64,000 nt of DNA from positions 372,001 to 436,000 of the forward strand of contig QNQO01000673.1 in assembly GCA_003290165.1 (NCBI GenBank), written 5' to 3'. Made by a program: the position numbers and the translations under genes. The notes beneath the pieces were generated by a model that was not told where the DNA came from, did not search any database, and was given only the letters and a program-made list of their open reading frames with translations. Every line of letters begins with the position of its first letter. Within the stretch, counting starts at the first letter, position 1. Positions 1-11,800 of this stretch are shown piece by piece. Source of the stretch: Berberis thunbergii. Its lineage: Eukaryota; Streptophyta; Magnoliopsida; Ranunculales; Berberidaceae.

Positions 1-263
1 TAAGAACACAATCAGCCTTATTAAAAAATAAAAAAAAATAAAAAAAAATTGCCCAGACCGCCTAGACTCCGCCTAAGCCGCTTAGGCCGACTAGACTGCC
101 TAGACCGCCCGGACCCGCCTAGGCCGCCTAGATCCCGCCCAGACCCGCCTAGAACCGCCCAGACAACCCAGAACCGCCCAGACTGCCCGCCCAGCCATTA
201 ATCTGGGCGATTTTCCACCTTCTAGCGCCTAGGCGGCCGCCCAGGCCGATTTTTAGAACACTG
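1..263. mobile_element. End of a non-autonomous hAT-like element (family A), cut by the window edge
   Basis: An A-rich stretch is followed by many repeats of a GCCTAG/CCGCCCAGA-type motif, ending in CGATTTTTAGAACACTG at 247-263. The same ending closes the complete copy at 28525-29110, whose other end is its exact inverted repeat. The element has therefore inserted into the gag region of the gypsy element that follows, since gag-like coding resumes at 264. The target-site duplication on this side would be ATTACAAG. The other end lies outside the window. Confidence 0.75.
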
Positions 264-3200
264 ATTACAAGTGCTATTGCGGCAGCAGAAAGGTTTAGCG
301 ATTATATGCCCATGACTGGATCCACTTCGCTCAATCACTCCACAGCTAGAACTGGCAGTATCAATTCAAGCTCAGGGGAACTCACTCACCTCACCAAAAC
401 TGGGGGAACTCAAGTCAGAACAGAGGAAACTACAATTCTCAGCCGTCCAACCAGAATTGGAGTTCCAACAAAAATTGGAATGCCAGCTCTAGCAACTCAA
501 ATTACAACAACAAAGGAGGGCAAAAATACTCTGGGCAGTGGAGACCATCTGCCCCTGCCCCATGCATTCTTTGCAATAGCAGGGATCACCCAATAGGCAA
601 ATGTCCATCCAAACCAGCTCTACACTCATTAATGTCCTTGCTTCAAGCAGAACCTTCTAACTCGACCGCATCGAGCTCGAACCCCACCAACTGTGAGACC
701 TCCCAGATGGGAGCTCTACGCAAGCTCAATGCTGTCAAAGGAGAAATGTATGAGCACCCACACATGAAGGTTTTGCAATACATTGACATCACTATCAATG
801 GGTTCCCTTCCCAAGCATTGTTGGATTCCAGAGCGACAGACAATTTTATTGCCCCAGATGAAGCTAGACGTGTGGGTCTGAACTTAGAAGGAGATGTGGG
901 TAAGTTGAAAGCTGTCAACTCTGAGGCAATCTCTATTAATGGTATGGCTAGAGCTGAGCCACTACAGGTCGGTCCATGGGAAGGAAGATCAAACTTCTTG
1001 GCCGTTCCACTTGATGATTTTAAGGTGATTCTTGGCCAAGAATTCTTCCGAGGAGCTGCAGCAGGACCATTACCTTTCATGGACTCCTTGTGGTTTTTCG
1101 GACCCAGACTATACATTGTACCAACCTCAATTCGACCAACAACTCATGATGGAATATTGTCGGCGCTCCAAGTCAAGAGAGGCTTGGCCAAAGGAGAAGA
1201 TACATACTTAGATGTGGCAAAGCTAGAGATGGAAGATGATACTAGCAAAATCCCTGAGGAAGTTGCCCAAGTTATTGTTGACTTCAACGAAGTGATGCCG
1301 AATGAATTGCCAAAGAATCTACCTCCCAGAAGGCTCATTGATCACGAAATTGAGTTAGTCCCTGGTGCCAAGCCACCCACACGTAGTCCATATCGCATGA
1401 GCCCTCCAGAGCTAACCGAATTGAGAACACAACTAGATGGCTTGTTGGAGTCGGGATTCATTCGGCCTTCTAAAACACCTTATGGGGCACCTGTTCTTTT
1501 TCAGCGGAAACATGATGGCAGTCTTCGCCTTTGTGTTGATTATAGAGCCTTGAACAAAGTCACTATAAAGAACAAATACCCGCTGCCGCTCATTGCAGAC
1601 TTATTCGACCAACTTGGATCCGCTAGATACTTCACAAAACTCAACTTGAGATCAGGTTACCATCAGGTCCGTATTGCTGCTGGTGACGAACCCAAAACTG
1701 CTTGTTCTACTAGATATGGGTCATATGAGTTCCTAGTAATGCCCTTCGGCTTGACCAATGCTCCAGCTACATTTTGCACCCTTATGAATTGTCTGTTCCG
1801 TCACCTTCTGGACAAGTCTGTGGTTGTCTATCTTGAAGACATCGTGGTTTATAGTGGGACTATAGAAGAACACCTACATCATTTGCGAGAAGTGTTCCAA
1901 ATCCTTAGGGATAATCATCTATTTGTCAAGAAGGAAAAGTGTCCATTCGGCCAGACCCAGATCAATTTCTTGGGTCATGTTATTGGCAATGGCAAGATTC
2001 GGATGGACATGGAGAAAGTCAAGGCAATCCATGATTGAAACTCTCCTAAGAACGTGTCTCAACTACGTTCTTTCCTTGGACTTGCAAACTATTATCGTCG
2101 CTTCATAAGGGACTACTCTAAGAGAGTTGTTGCCCTGACAAATTTGTTGAAACAAGACCGAACATGGGAATGGGATAGACAGTGTGAAACTTCATTCCAA
2201 GACTTGAAATTGGCTGTGATGAAAGATCCAGTATTGGCCTTGTCAGACATCACCAAGCCCTTTGAAGTACAAACAGATGCATCTGATTATGCCTTAGGGG
2301 GAGTTTTACTTCAAGAGGATCACCTGGTAGCATATGAGAGTCGAAAGTTGAATGATACAGAGTCTCGTTACTCAGCTCAGGAAAAGGAATTGCTAGCCAT
2401 TATACATTGTTTACGGGTGTGGAGACACTACCTCTTGGGATCTCAAGTCCTTGTTAAAACGGATAATGCTACAGCAAGCCATTTCCTTACTCATAAGATG
2501 CTAACCTCCAAGCAATCTCGATGACAGAAAAAATTAGTAGAATTTGACTTAGTATTGGAATACAAGCCAGGGCGCACTAACAATGTAGCTAATGCACTCA
2601 GTAGAAGGGCAGACCTTGCAGTGCTAACCCATACTGGTCTGAGTTACACCATCTTGGAGAAAATCACAGTAGGCCTACAGACAGATCCACAAGCGAAGGC
2701 GATTACAAAGTTGATCAAGCAGGGAAAAACTCGACGGTTCTGGATAAAAGATGGAGCAATACTCACAACTGGTAATCGCCTCTATGTTTCGCGAACTTCG
2801 GGTCTGAGGAAAGAACTTTTGAGAGAATTCCATGACACCCATTGGGCGAGACATCCAGGTTGGAGACGAATACTTGCATTACTAGAAAGGGGGTACTATT
2901 GGCCGCAGATACAGGAGGATGTAATGGCCTATGTTCGAACATGTCGTATTTGCCAACAAGATAAGGTTAAAAGAGATCGACCAGTAGGCTTACTAGAGCC
3001 CCTGCCTGTTCCAACTCGTCCTTGGGAAAGTGTTTCCATGGACTTCATTACGGGGTTACCGAAAGTGGAGGATTTCAGGAGTATCCTTGTAGTTGTTGAC
3101 CGATTCTCAAAGTATGCGACCTTTGTGCCGACCGGACTGACTTGCACAGCCGAAGATACGGCGCAATTGTTCCTCAAGCATGTAGTGAAGTATTGGGGAC

Positions 3201-4120
3201 TGCCCGAAAACATTGTTAGCGACCGTGATGCTCGCTTCACAGGAAAGTTCTGGAAGGAGTTGTTCAAGCTCTTGGGATCCAAACTTAATATGTCGACACA
3301 CCAACATCCCCAATCTGACGGACAGACTGAGCGCTTTAACTCTATGCTTGAAGAATACCTTCGTCATTTTGTAAGTGCAAACCAGAAAAATTGGGTGGGA
3401 CTACTTGATGTTGCACAATTCTGTTTCAACTTACAAAAGAGCTCAGCTACTCACTCCAGCCCCTTTCAGTTGGTTACTGGTCAGCAACCATTGACACCAC
3501 ATACAGTTCTTACCGGATACCAAGGACCCAGCCCAAGAACTCTTGAATTTGTCAAAGCCTGGCAGAAAAATATTGAAGTTGCTCGAGCCTATCTTGAGAA
3601 AGCCTCCCGTCACATGAAGAAGTGGGCCGACAAGAAACGACGAATTGATCCTTATGCAGTCGGGGACTTGGTCTTGGTGAAGCTAGATATGTTCAACAAG
3701 TATAAAAGGACAGCTAGAGCACACAACAATCTGTTTCGCAAGTATGAGGGACCGATACAGATTATTGAGAAACTCGGCAAAGTCTCCTATCGCGTCAAGT
3801 TACCACATTGGCTCCGTTTCACCCATCCTGTCTTCCATGCAAGTAACTTGAAGTTCTATCATGCAGATGCCACTGATCCCACAAGAAATGTATCTACACG
3901 AGCATTGCCTAAGCATCCTACTAAGCCAGATCGAGAAGTGAAAGAAATCTTAGCTAACCGCCTCATCAACAACACAAGCCCGGATAGAGAATATTTGGTC
4001 AAGTGGCAGGATAAACCTCCTTTAGAGATCAGTTGGGAGCCAGTCGAACAACTGCTGCCATACCTCTCAAAGCTAGAAGAGTACTTGGAAAAGTTCATTG
4101 CGAGGGCGTCAGCGAATTAA
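264..4120 (+). pseudogene. Ty3/gypsy chromovirus gag-pol remnant
   Basis: A degenerate gag-pol polyprotein of an LTR retrotransposon. In order it shows a gag C-terminus with a CCHC zinc knuckle (CX2CX4HX4C, 563-604), an aspartic protease, reverse transcriptase, RNase H (2054-2524), an integrase with an HHCC zinc finger and a DDE core (about 2840-3330), and a C-terminal chromodomain (about 3940-4065). The chromodomain places it in the chromovirus clade. It is dead: the gag frame shifts between about 310 and 520, a TGA interrupts the RT/RNase H boundary at 2036, and another TGA lies at 2522. Both stops stand where the family has Trp (TGG). The protease triad reads DSR instead of DS/TG, and the RT box reads YLED instead of Y-x-DD. 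The 5' part of gag and the 5' LTR are absent. No host function. Confidence 0.93.
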
Positions 4121-4131
4121 GTGTGGGAGAG

Positions 4132-4500
4132 TGTCAGGACTAGTACCGTTGGTCAAGGAAACCAAGGTCAGAAGCCTTTCAAGACTTTTCTAATGGTCTC
4201 AAAACTCAATGTTCCCTTTTGAAAAGTGCCCAAATGCTTAGCATCTATATTATAGGGGAAGATTTGAGCTCTTGACTGTGAGGATGTGTTGCCTCCATTG
4301 CATAGTCGGGCCAGACTGTACCGCTAGCATTTTTTATTGTTTTCTTTGCATTGCTTTTCAACTTCAAACTTGTATTTTCATCGATCGACAGCATCGAACT
4401 AGTCTTGAGCAACGTCCTTCCGAACGTTCCTCCCCATTGTAATCTATTGAATGTGAATGAGAGCTTTTACTAGCTATTGTGCATTGTTATATTGTCTACA
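4132..4500 (+). repeat. Probable 3' LTR of the gypsy element
   Basis: A purine-rich tract (GTGGGAGAG, 4123-4131) comes just after the pol stop and is followed by TGTCAGGAC, a normal start for an LTR. A TATA-like TCTATATTATA lies near 4242. The proposed end at 4500 (TCTACA) is a guess, because there is no second LTR to compare with; the true end could be up to 150 bp further. Confidence 0.5.
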
Positions 4501-5835
4501 GATTGATATTGTGCATTCTCAAGTTAATATTTGTGCCCGTCAAAGTAATTACTCATAGGCTTACTAGTGAATTAGATAGCTAGTGACGCACGGATTACTA
4601 GTCCGTGATAGCGGTGATTCTTCCCTAATGGTCTGGAGGGAGAGATTTATTGAGGTCCAGTCCATTAGAGTGGATCCAACTTTAGTAATTAATCAAACAT
4701 AATTTCAAGTTTGGTTGAATAAGGAAAAAAAAATTTCAATAAGAAACAAAAAACAGTTTTTGTTTGAATAAAGAATGAGTTGGCAGCTGGTTAATTAAAT
4801 AGAAACAAAATTTTATTTGAGGCGGTGTTGAGCGGTTGCCAACAAGTATAAATAAGTGCATAAAACAGAATTTTATTTATATAGTGTTTTCAGAGAAGCT
4901 GTTGCGTGAATAAGCAACAGAGAACATAGTATTCTCTTTGGTGTTTGGTGCAGCTGTGTGCGCGTGGATAATGACTTTGTGTCTAGTTCTTTGAGTGCGA
5001 TTTTATGTGACAAAGTGTGACGCGTGGCTGCGATATCGACTCAATTTTGTCGATTGATTTGGTAGAAGAAGATGAAAAAGTTTTTAGATTAATTTGCTAT
5101 GAGGTAATCCGTGTTAATTTTCATTGTATTACTTAAGCTTTGGGCAAAAAGTTTGAAAAATTATTGTACTTCTTCTTATTGATTAGTGGATTCTTTCGAA
5201 TTTGACCCGTAATTTTTCCTTTCACATTAAAGAATTTTTTACGTAAATTTTAATGTCTCATTTATTATTACTTTAAATTATTTTCTTGATATTATTTTAT
5301 CGGTATTTGTCTAAACCACACTGTTTCGTCCTTGAGACAGAAGTAAAGTAATAGCCCGTTGCGCTTTTTGGCTCGGATGTTAATGAAACATCATTGTGTA
5401 CTTCCTCACTTAATTATTCGGACTGAAAGGCAAGGTAAGACTTTTTTGTTTTCTTCTTCTTCATTTTTTTTTAACTCAAACCAATAAATTGGTATGGCTA
5501 AAAATAAAATTCAAACTGATCGAGGATTCACTTAATGACTTCCAAGGAAAATCACGAGGCTTTCGCGTTGATACAAACTCAAACACCCCTCCTAATCACG
5601 AGGCCGAAGGAAGCGATTGGGAACTGGGATGATGCCATCCAAAGTCCAATCTATCTATTTCTCAATTTAGCAATGGGATAACATTACACCACAATCCACA
5701 ATAAAAGATCTAAAGGGTAAATAAAAAAAATAAAAAAAAAATCCCCAAATCAGGAAAACCAACAGTTATCGAGATCTACTTCTCACTGACTTCACTCCTT
5801 CGGTTCCTCACAGAAGCATCAGTGCATCGAGAGAG
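4501..5835 (+). promoter_or_regulatory. Upstream and 5' leader region of AN
   Basis: No coding sequence is recognised. The stretch is AT-rich from 4690 to 5500 and turns into a typical leader from about 5550. A TATA-like TATAAATAAG near 4848 lies far from the start codon and may belong to retrotransposon debris rather than to AN. No transcription start can be fixed by eye. Confidence 0.4.
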
Positions 5836-5847
5836 ATGAAGAAATGA
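5836..5847 (+). promoter_or_regulatory. Three-codon uORF overlapping the AN start codon
   Basis: ATG AAG AAA TGA runs from 5836 to 5847. Its stop codon (5845-5847) shares two bases with the first AUG of the AN frame (5844-5846). Such stop-start overlap can make the main start depend on leaky scanning or reinitiation. If translation really begins at the in-frame ATG at 5904, the uORF would simply lie 57 nt upstream of it. Confidence 0.5.
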
Positions 5848-8800
5848 TAGAGGGTTCTACAAAGGCTATAACAACCACCATCACAACTGAAAATCCTCCA
5901 CAAATGTCTAATCGCACCGCCAAACACCAATCTTCGACACCTCTACCGCTAATCGTCTCTCTCAACTGCCTCGAAGACTGCATTCTCGAACAAGAAACCC
6001 TAGCCGGCATCGCGACAGTCGAGCACATCGGCTTGAACCGCCTGACAGACGGCCGGATCGAGTCGGCTGCCGCCGTGCTCCTCCACTCACTCGCCTTCCT
6101 CCCTCGCGCAGCCCAGCGCCGGCTCCAGCCATGGCAGCTCCTCCTCTGCCTCGGATCGGCCGACCGATCCGTCGACTCGGCCCTCGCGTCCGATCTAGGC
6201 CTTCGACTCGTCCACGTTGACACCTCGCGCGCCGAGGAAATCGCTGACACTGTTATGGCGCTCTTTCTTGGCTTGCTGAGGCGGACTCATTTGCTCTCTC
6301 GTCACGCTTTCTCGGCTTCTGGATGGCTCGGCTCCGTTCAGCCGCTCTGTCAAGGGATGCGAAGGTGTCGTGGACTCGTGCTCGGGATCGTTGGGAGATC
6401 TGCTTCCGCCAGATCGTTGGCTACGAGGAGCTTGGCGTTCAAGATGAGTGTGCTTTACTTTGATCTCCACGAGGTACATTCTTGATTTCATTTCTATTGC
6501 TTCAGTTTCTTGTAATTTGTTCGAAAGTTCGCAATTCATTAACATGATCACCAAATGTTTAGTTCAGTTGCTGATCAGTGTGCCATTAACCAAAGGTTGA
6601 ATTAATGTGCTAGAAAAATGCTTAGATTGCTAGGTGTGTTTTTGCGGAATTTAGATTCATTAGGTAATATTTATTATTCGGAAGTTGATTAATAATATCT
6701 TCTGTTGTATGAGATCACATTTCTATGGGCAACAGATGTTGAGTTCAAATGTGGTGGACGAAGATAATCATGTATGCTACGAGCTTAGATAGTTTGAAGT
6801 TGAAATGACCCTTGGAGACTGCTAGTAAATCCAATCATTCAGTACAATTTTCGTTTGAATCTCTTTTATGAAAAAACTTCTGTTGATCGTTTGACCTTCC
6901 AGTAAAAGGAGTCTCGTTTGTATTTTAGAGAATCTGACAGTTCCATTGACAAACACCAATAACTCACTATTACTCACACATTGAATTTGAACTAGTCGTA
7001 CCTCAATTGAAAATGTTCTTGTGTTTTTATTACAAGCCTAGTGTTGAAATTAAATTATTTTGGGTCAGCCATTTCTTTGCATCCTAAGAGTTGGAAACTC
7101 ATATTGGTGACTAGTTACAAGAATGATTATTTAACTAGCGAAGAAGGTATGGACATTGATGTGGTTCACCCTACAGTTTCTACGGATTCTTTTCTTCCCA
7201 AAAAATGTCAAATATTATTGAATCAAAGTAAAATTGTATAAGGGAAAATAGCCTTAAAGTCTTAAAGCAGAAGCATCAAATCACAATATTATAGTCAAGA
7301 CAAACGCCCCTAAAGAACATGGAAAAGCCCAATTCATAATATTGCCAAGATCTTAATCACCACAGCTCCAATCGTCGCAACCTTATCATTAAAGATTCAA
7401 CATTTTGATCTTTAGAACATTGCGCAAGCTTTGAAAGAAACTTCTCTTTGCATGGAAGATGATGCAAATTCTTCCAAGCCCTTGAAGCAGAGACCACCCT
7501 GCAACATCTTGACCAAAGACATAAGTTGATGTCTTATCTCCCTACATCAATTGGATTAAGGAAGGAATGAATGAATGATTAGCACTGTCCTATTAAGAGT
7601 CCTTAAACAAGAAAAATGTTTCAATTTGCTGGCATCAATGTGCAAAGGCTACAGATGGAATTCTATTTGATGCCAATGCCCACATAAAGAAGGCAATTAT
7701 AGCCAGAATCTCCTTCAAAACCAACTTCACCAAGAAGTTGCCAAAGTGACTCAAGGGAAGATGATCATTTGCCAAAAGTTTGAAGCAAGAGTTTAGCAAA
7801 AAGCCTTTCTCAGTGAGGGACTTTTAAGCTAGCTCAACTTTGAAGTGACAACAATCAAGACACGAGGAAGAAGAGAAAAAAAGACTGGGGAGCCAAGGGC
7901 ACCCTATCCAAAAGCTAAAAGGTTAAGGTTTAAAATACCTCTCAGTTTATGTGTCATGAGCACCAAAAGATGCTTAGGAAGCAACAAAAATTATGACGAA
8001 TGGACTTGGCTTTTATAACTTGGAAAGGATGAATATCCCACCCCAAACCCTCTTAGGAGTACAAACTCAAAATTCAATACTTGGAATCCCTTGCTGCACC
8101 CGAAATGTTTGTAGCTATATTTGTAGTTGTATTAAAAATTGTTTAAGACTTATGAAAGTTTAAAGACGAGTAATAGATTGGCATATTTGAAAGGGACCTT
8201 CTAATGAGGGTGCACCTATGTCAAGAAGGCCAAAATACACCAAAGGAAGAGTACCTATTTTGCACTGCAAAATTTTCATTCCCGACGTGCTATTGGTTCC
8301 ATATACTACATTTTTGAGAAATGATCTTGAGCTTGGAAGAAAATTGGGTGATGATTAAGATTTTCTTCAAGTTGGTCACTTGTTCCAACTTATCATCCAA
8401 GAAAAATAGAACCCCATCCACTAATTGAAAGCAAGTTACCCTTGGACTAGGTGAGGAGGCTTGAAGCCCGAAGATAAGACCCAATTATAGAGCTCTTACA
8501 AGCTTCATCGTTAGTGTAATTGGGCTAGACACTTGCTAAATTTTTTTGACATAGCGTGGTTGATGTCCGGTTCCTAGGGAGGCTCTTGGAGGAGCTGAAA
8601 GTGGCAATCATATCTTCAAAATGGAAAGTCCTTTGGAGGATGACTTCCCAATGCTATTTGTTGGATATTGTGAAAATGACATGATATTGAATCTTCAACC
8701 ACAGGACTTTGGATTAGAAAGGTTATCTTGAATTTCCTCGTCACACTTTGGCATGGGTGTATCCACTTCCCTTGTTTAGTGGGGTGTACTTTTATTGACC

Positions 8801-11800
8801 ATATGTAGTAGGCTAATTGGGAATTTCCTTGGAGGTTTATCCTAAAATGTGGCAATTTTCGTGTAAAATTTTCTAAATTTTCAATCATTTACCTTGAAAA
8901 AAAACTACACTAAATTAGTCATGGAAATCAAACTAGAGTTTGGCTTGTCCTAAGCTAGTGACTGCGCTTGAGAAACGAATGTTCCTTGGGCATTTATGTC
9001 TTAGAGAAAAGGTGTTGGCTCCTGTTTGTACTAGGGGTGGGCACGGTCCGGATCGGTTTCAAATTTGGAGGAATCTAACTCGAACCGTTTAAAAATAACG
9101 GATCCGGTCCGGATCCCCTCATTTTGAACATTGGAACCGAACCTAACTCGAACCGTTTGGAATGGTCCGGTTCCTACTGTTCCAAACGGTTCCAATGTTC
9201 AAAATGAGAGGAATCTTACAAACAACTAATAGATGGAAGTGGAAGAAAATGTTTGAACTCTTTTTTCAACTCACAATTTTTTCCTTTTGGAAACATCAAC
9301 TTGTTATTCTATTTTCAGACTCCGAAACACACACAAACAACACATGAAACCAAGTGAAAGAAACAGGCTTTTAAAGACATTTATAAGTAAATAAATTCCA
9401 TGTGGCACCTCCTAACAGCTAGGTTGGGTATCACATGCCAAAATTACAAGTAGACAGAGAGCCTTTGGGATAATTTTACTTGTAGAATGAATGCATTTAC
9501 TCTGTCTGCTAGATACAAAGAGCGTAAAAGATGGACAACTGGTACAAATGCCTAATGATAAGAAAATGTCAATAGCTGCTGGCAGGTGTAATTGTCTGCC
9601 AAACATTGGAGTATCATTATTTACCACAGTTTCAGGAAACAGTTATAGCACCTTGCGTGAAACAGTTTTACATGGGATGCAAGACACCTCTTCATAACTG
9701 CATCTACTGCAAATCTCCATCTGTTAATAAATTCTCCATCTGGTTTCAGGAAGTCTTGAACCACAAATATTGCTAATTCATTATCTACCACAGATATAGC
9801 ACTGAAGCCCATGGGATGCAAGACACCTCTTCATAACTGCATCTACTGCAAATCTCCATCTGTTAATAAATTCTCCATCTAGTTTCAGGAAGTCTTGAAC
9901 CTGTCTTGCACAAGCAAATCTCATTGAAGGCTCAATGGCACAGAAGAACCTGCAATTGTTGCTTCACACACCATCAGCACAAAATTAATTGATAGAACAC
10001 ACATTTTAATGACAATGTTCAAAACTCCAATCTTTGGAAAAGACAAACTAGGATCTAACTAAGATTACCTTTCTTGCTCGCTTGATGGCATTTTCTGATA
10101 CATCTACACCTACACCTACGACATAACATTCAGGGCCTGCAAGTACATGTACAACTACATCATAACCCTGTCGAATACAAAATATCATAGGCTTGTAAGA
10201 AATATTAAACACAATTAACTGTATGGATGTATCGGTTCATCAAAGGAACAACAACAAAAACTCTGATGTGAGGAGAGGTTTACATCTGGTTTTCAGTAAT
10301 ACTCGAGCATCTAAGATTGGAGCATCAAAATCAATAACCTGTAGAATTTTCATTAACAAGTGTTAATTTCTAGAATAGCAAATATTTTCAATTTTCATAG
10401 AAGAAAGGACTAGACTATTGTGTTTCGAAATGATCTGTGTTTTATCAGCTTCTTTAATCTATCAACCACAGAGATGTAGACATCCTCGTCAATGTAGCAA
10501 ATATCACCTGTCCTTCCGAATCTAGAGTTGAGGCAATTGATTTGGTATTGCTGAAATAACCTGCAGAAATTTACTACTTATTTGAGAAACAAATTCAATC
10601 TTGGTTTGCAAGTAAAGCCTATCTGGGCCATTCATAAAATTCACAAAAGAAGCAAAAATATTCAAGCTCATACGGGTACATGCAGGTACAAAATATGATT
10701 CTTAATTAGTAGCTGGGTCTGGAGAAAGATGGATAATGATGTTACTATATTTCATAACCTACATAAAGAAATCAAACCGAGATACCACACACACCATAGA
10801 TTCTCAGACAATCAGATATTTGTTTAAATAAAGATATCTATGGTTGATTGAATTTCAGGATGGATCATCCAAATCATCATGTAATTCACTCTGTGGAGTT
10901 CAAGATTTGTAGACATGACAATAAGAATGAAAAACTAGAAAGAAAGATGCACAGTATGATTAATGAAAAACTAAAAACACATCAGTATCAAACAAATAAT
11001 TCTAGTCCATATAACCAAGTACCTGTAACAAATTCAGGTTGTTGCAACAAGGACAAGCTCCACACAACTTTATGTACCTGCAAGCAACAACAAATTGTAT
11101 CCAATATCTATTACTATTACATTGAAAACATAAAGAGCTAAGCTAGGCACTCAAATTAAGCTATCACCAAACCTGTATTGGCAACCTTTGTCTTTCCTTT
11201 TAATGTTGATTGAGCAATTTGAGTACGACCACTTGAGTTTGCATCACTTTCTTTGCCCTTGGCTTTTGTGATTTTCAACTTTGCAAAGTCTAAGAAAAAC
11301 AAACAACATAATGAACATGTTAATAACCATAATAAAAAACCAAACTACAAAAAAGCATGAGAATTTATATAAAATAAATGTTGCATGCATAATCGAGAGT
11401 ATTCTAACTCGGAAAAACATGATAACGACATGAATATAAATATAATGGTTGAGAATCTTGAGATCATCGGCCACAAATCGATTATCCAAAATTACCAAAA
11501 TGTGAGACATTGATGAGTTAATCTAAAAGCATTAACTAACAATCCAACTAGCAAGGATACATTTTTAGAGGAAATTGATTTTTGTTTCTTACCAAAATAG
11601 AAAACATTAATAACAGAAGTTCTTACAATATTAATAATCCACACCCATTCAAGATTTCAACATATACAACACAAATCTAATCACCAACATAAACACAAAA
11701 ACAAACCAGTGGGTATGCAATAATGATCTCACACAAACAATTAGGCAGGGAACAAATTTAACTAATTTTTTTTTTCCAGATCTAACCATCAAACCCAACC

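Noticed and set aside
1..240. GCCTAG/CCGCCCAGA repeats as a CRISPR-like or satellite array
   Set aside because: Units are short and irregular without spacers, and the same tract is part of the family-A hAT-like element.
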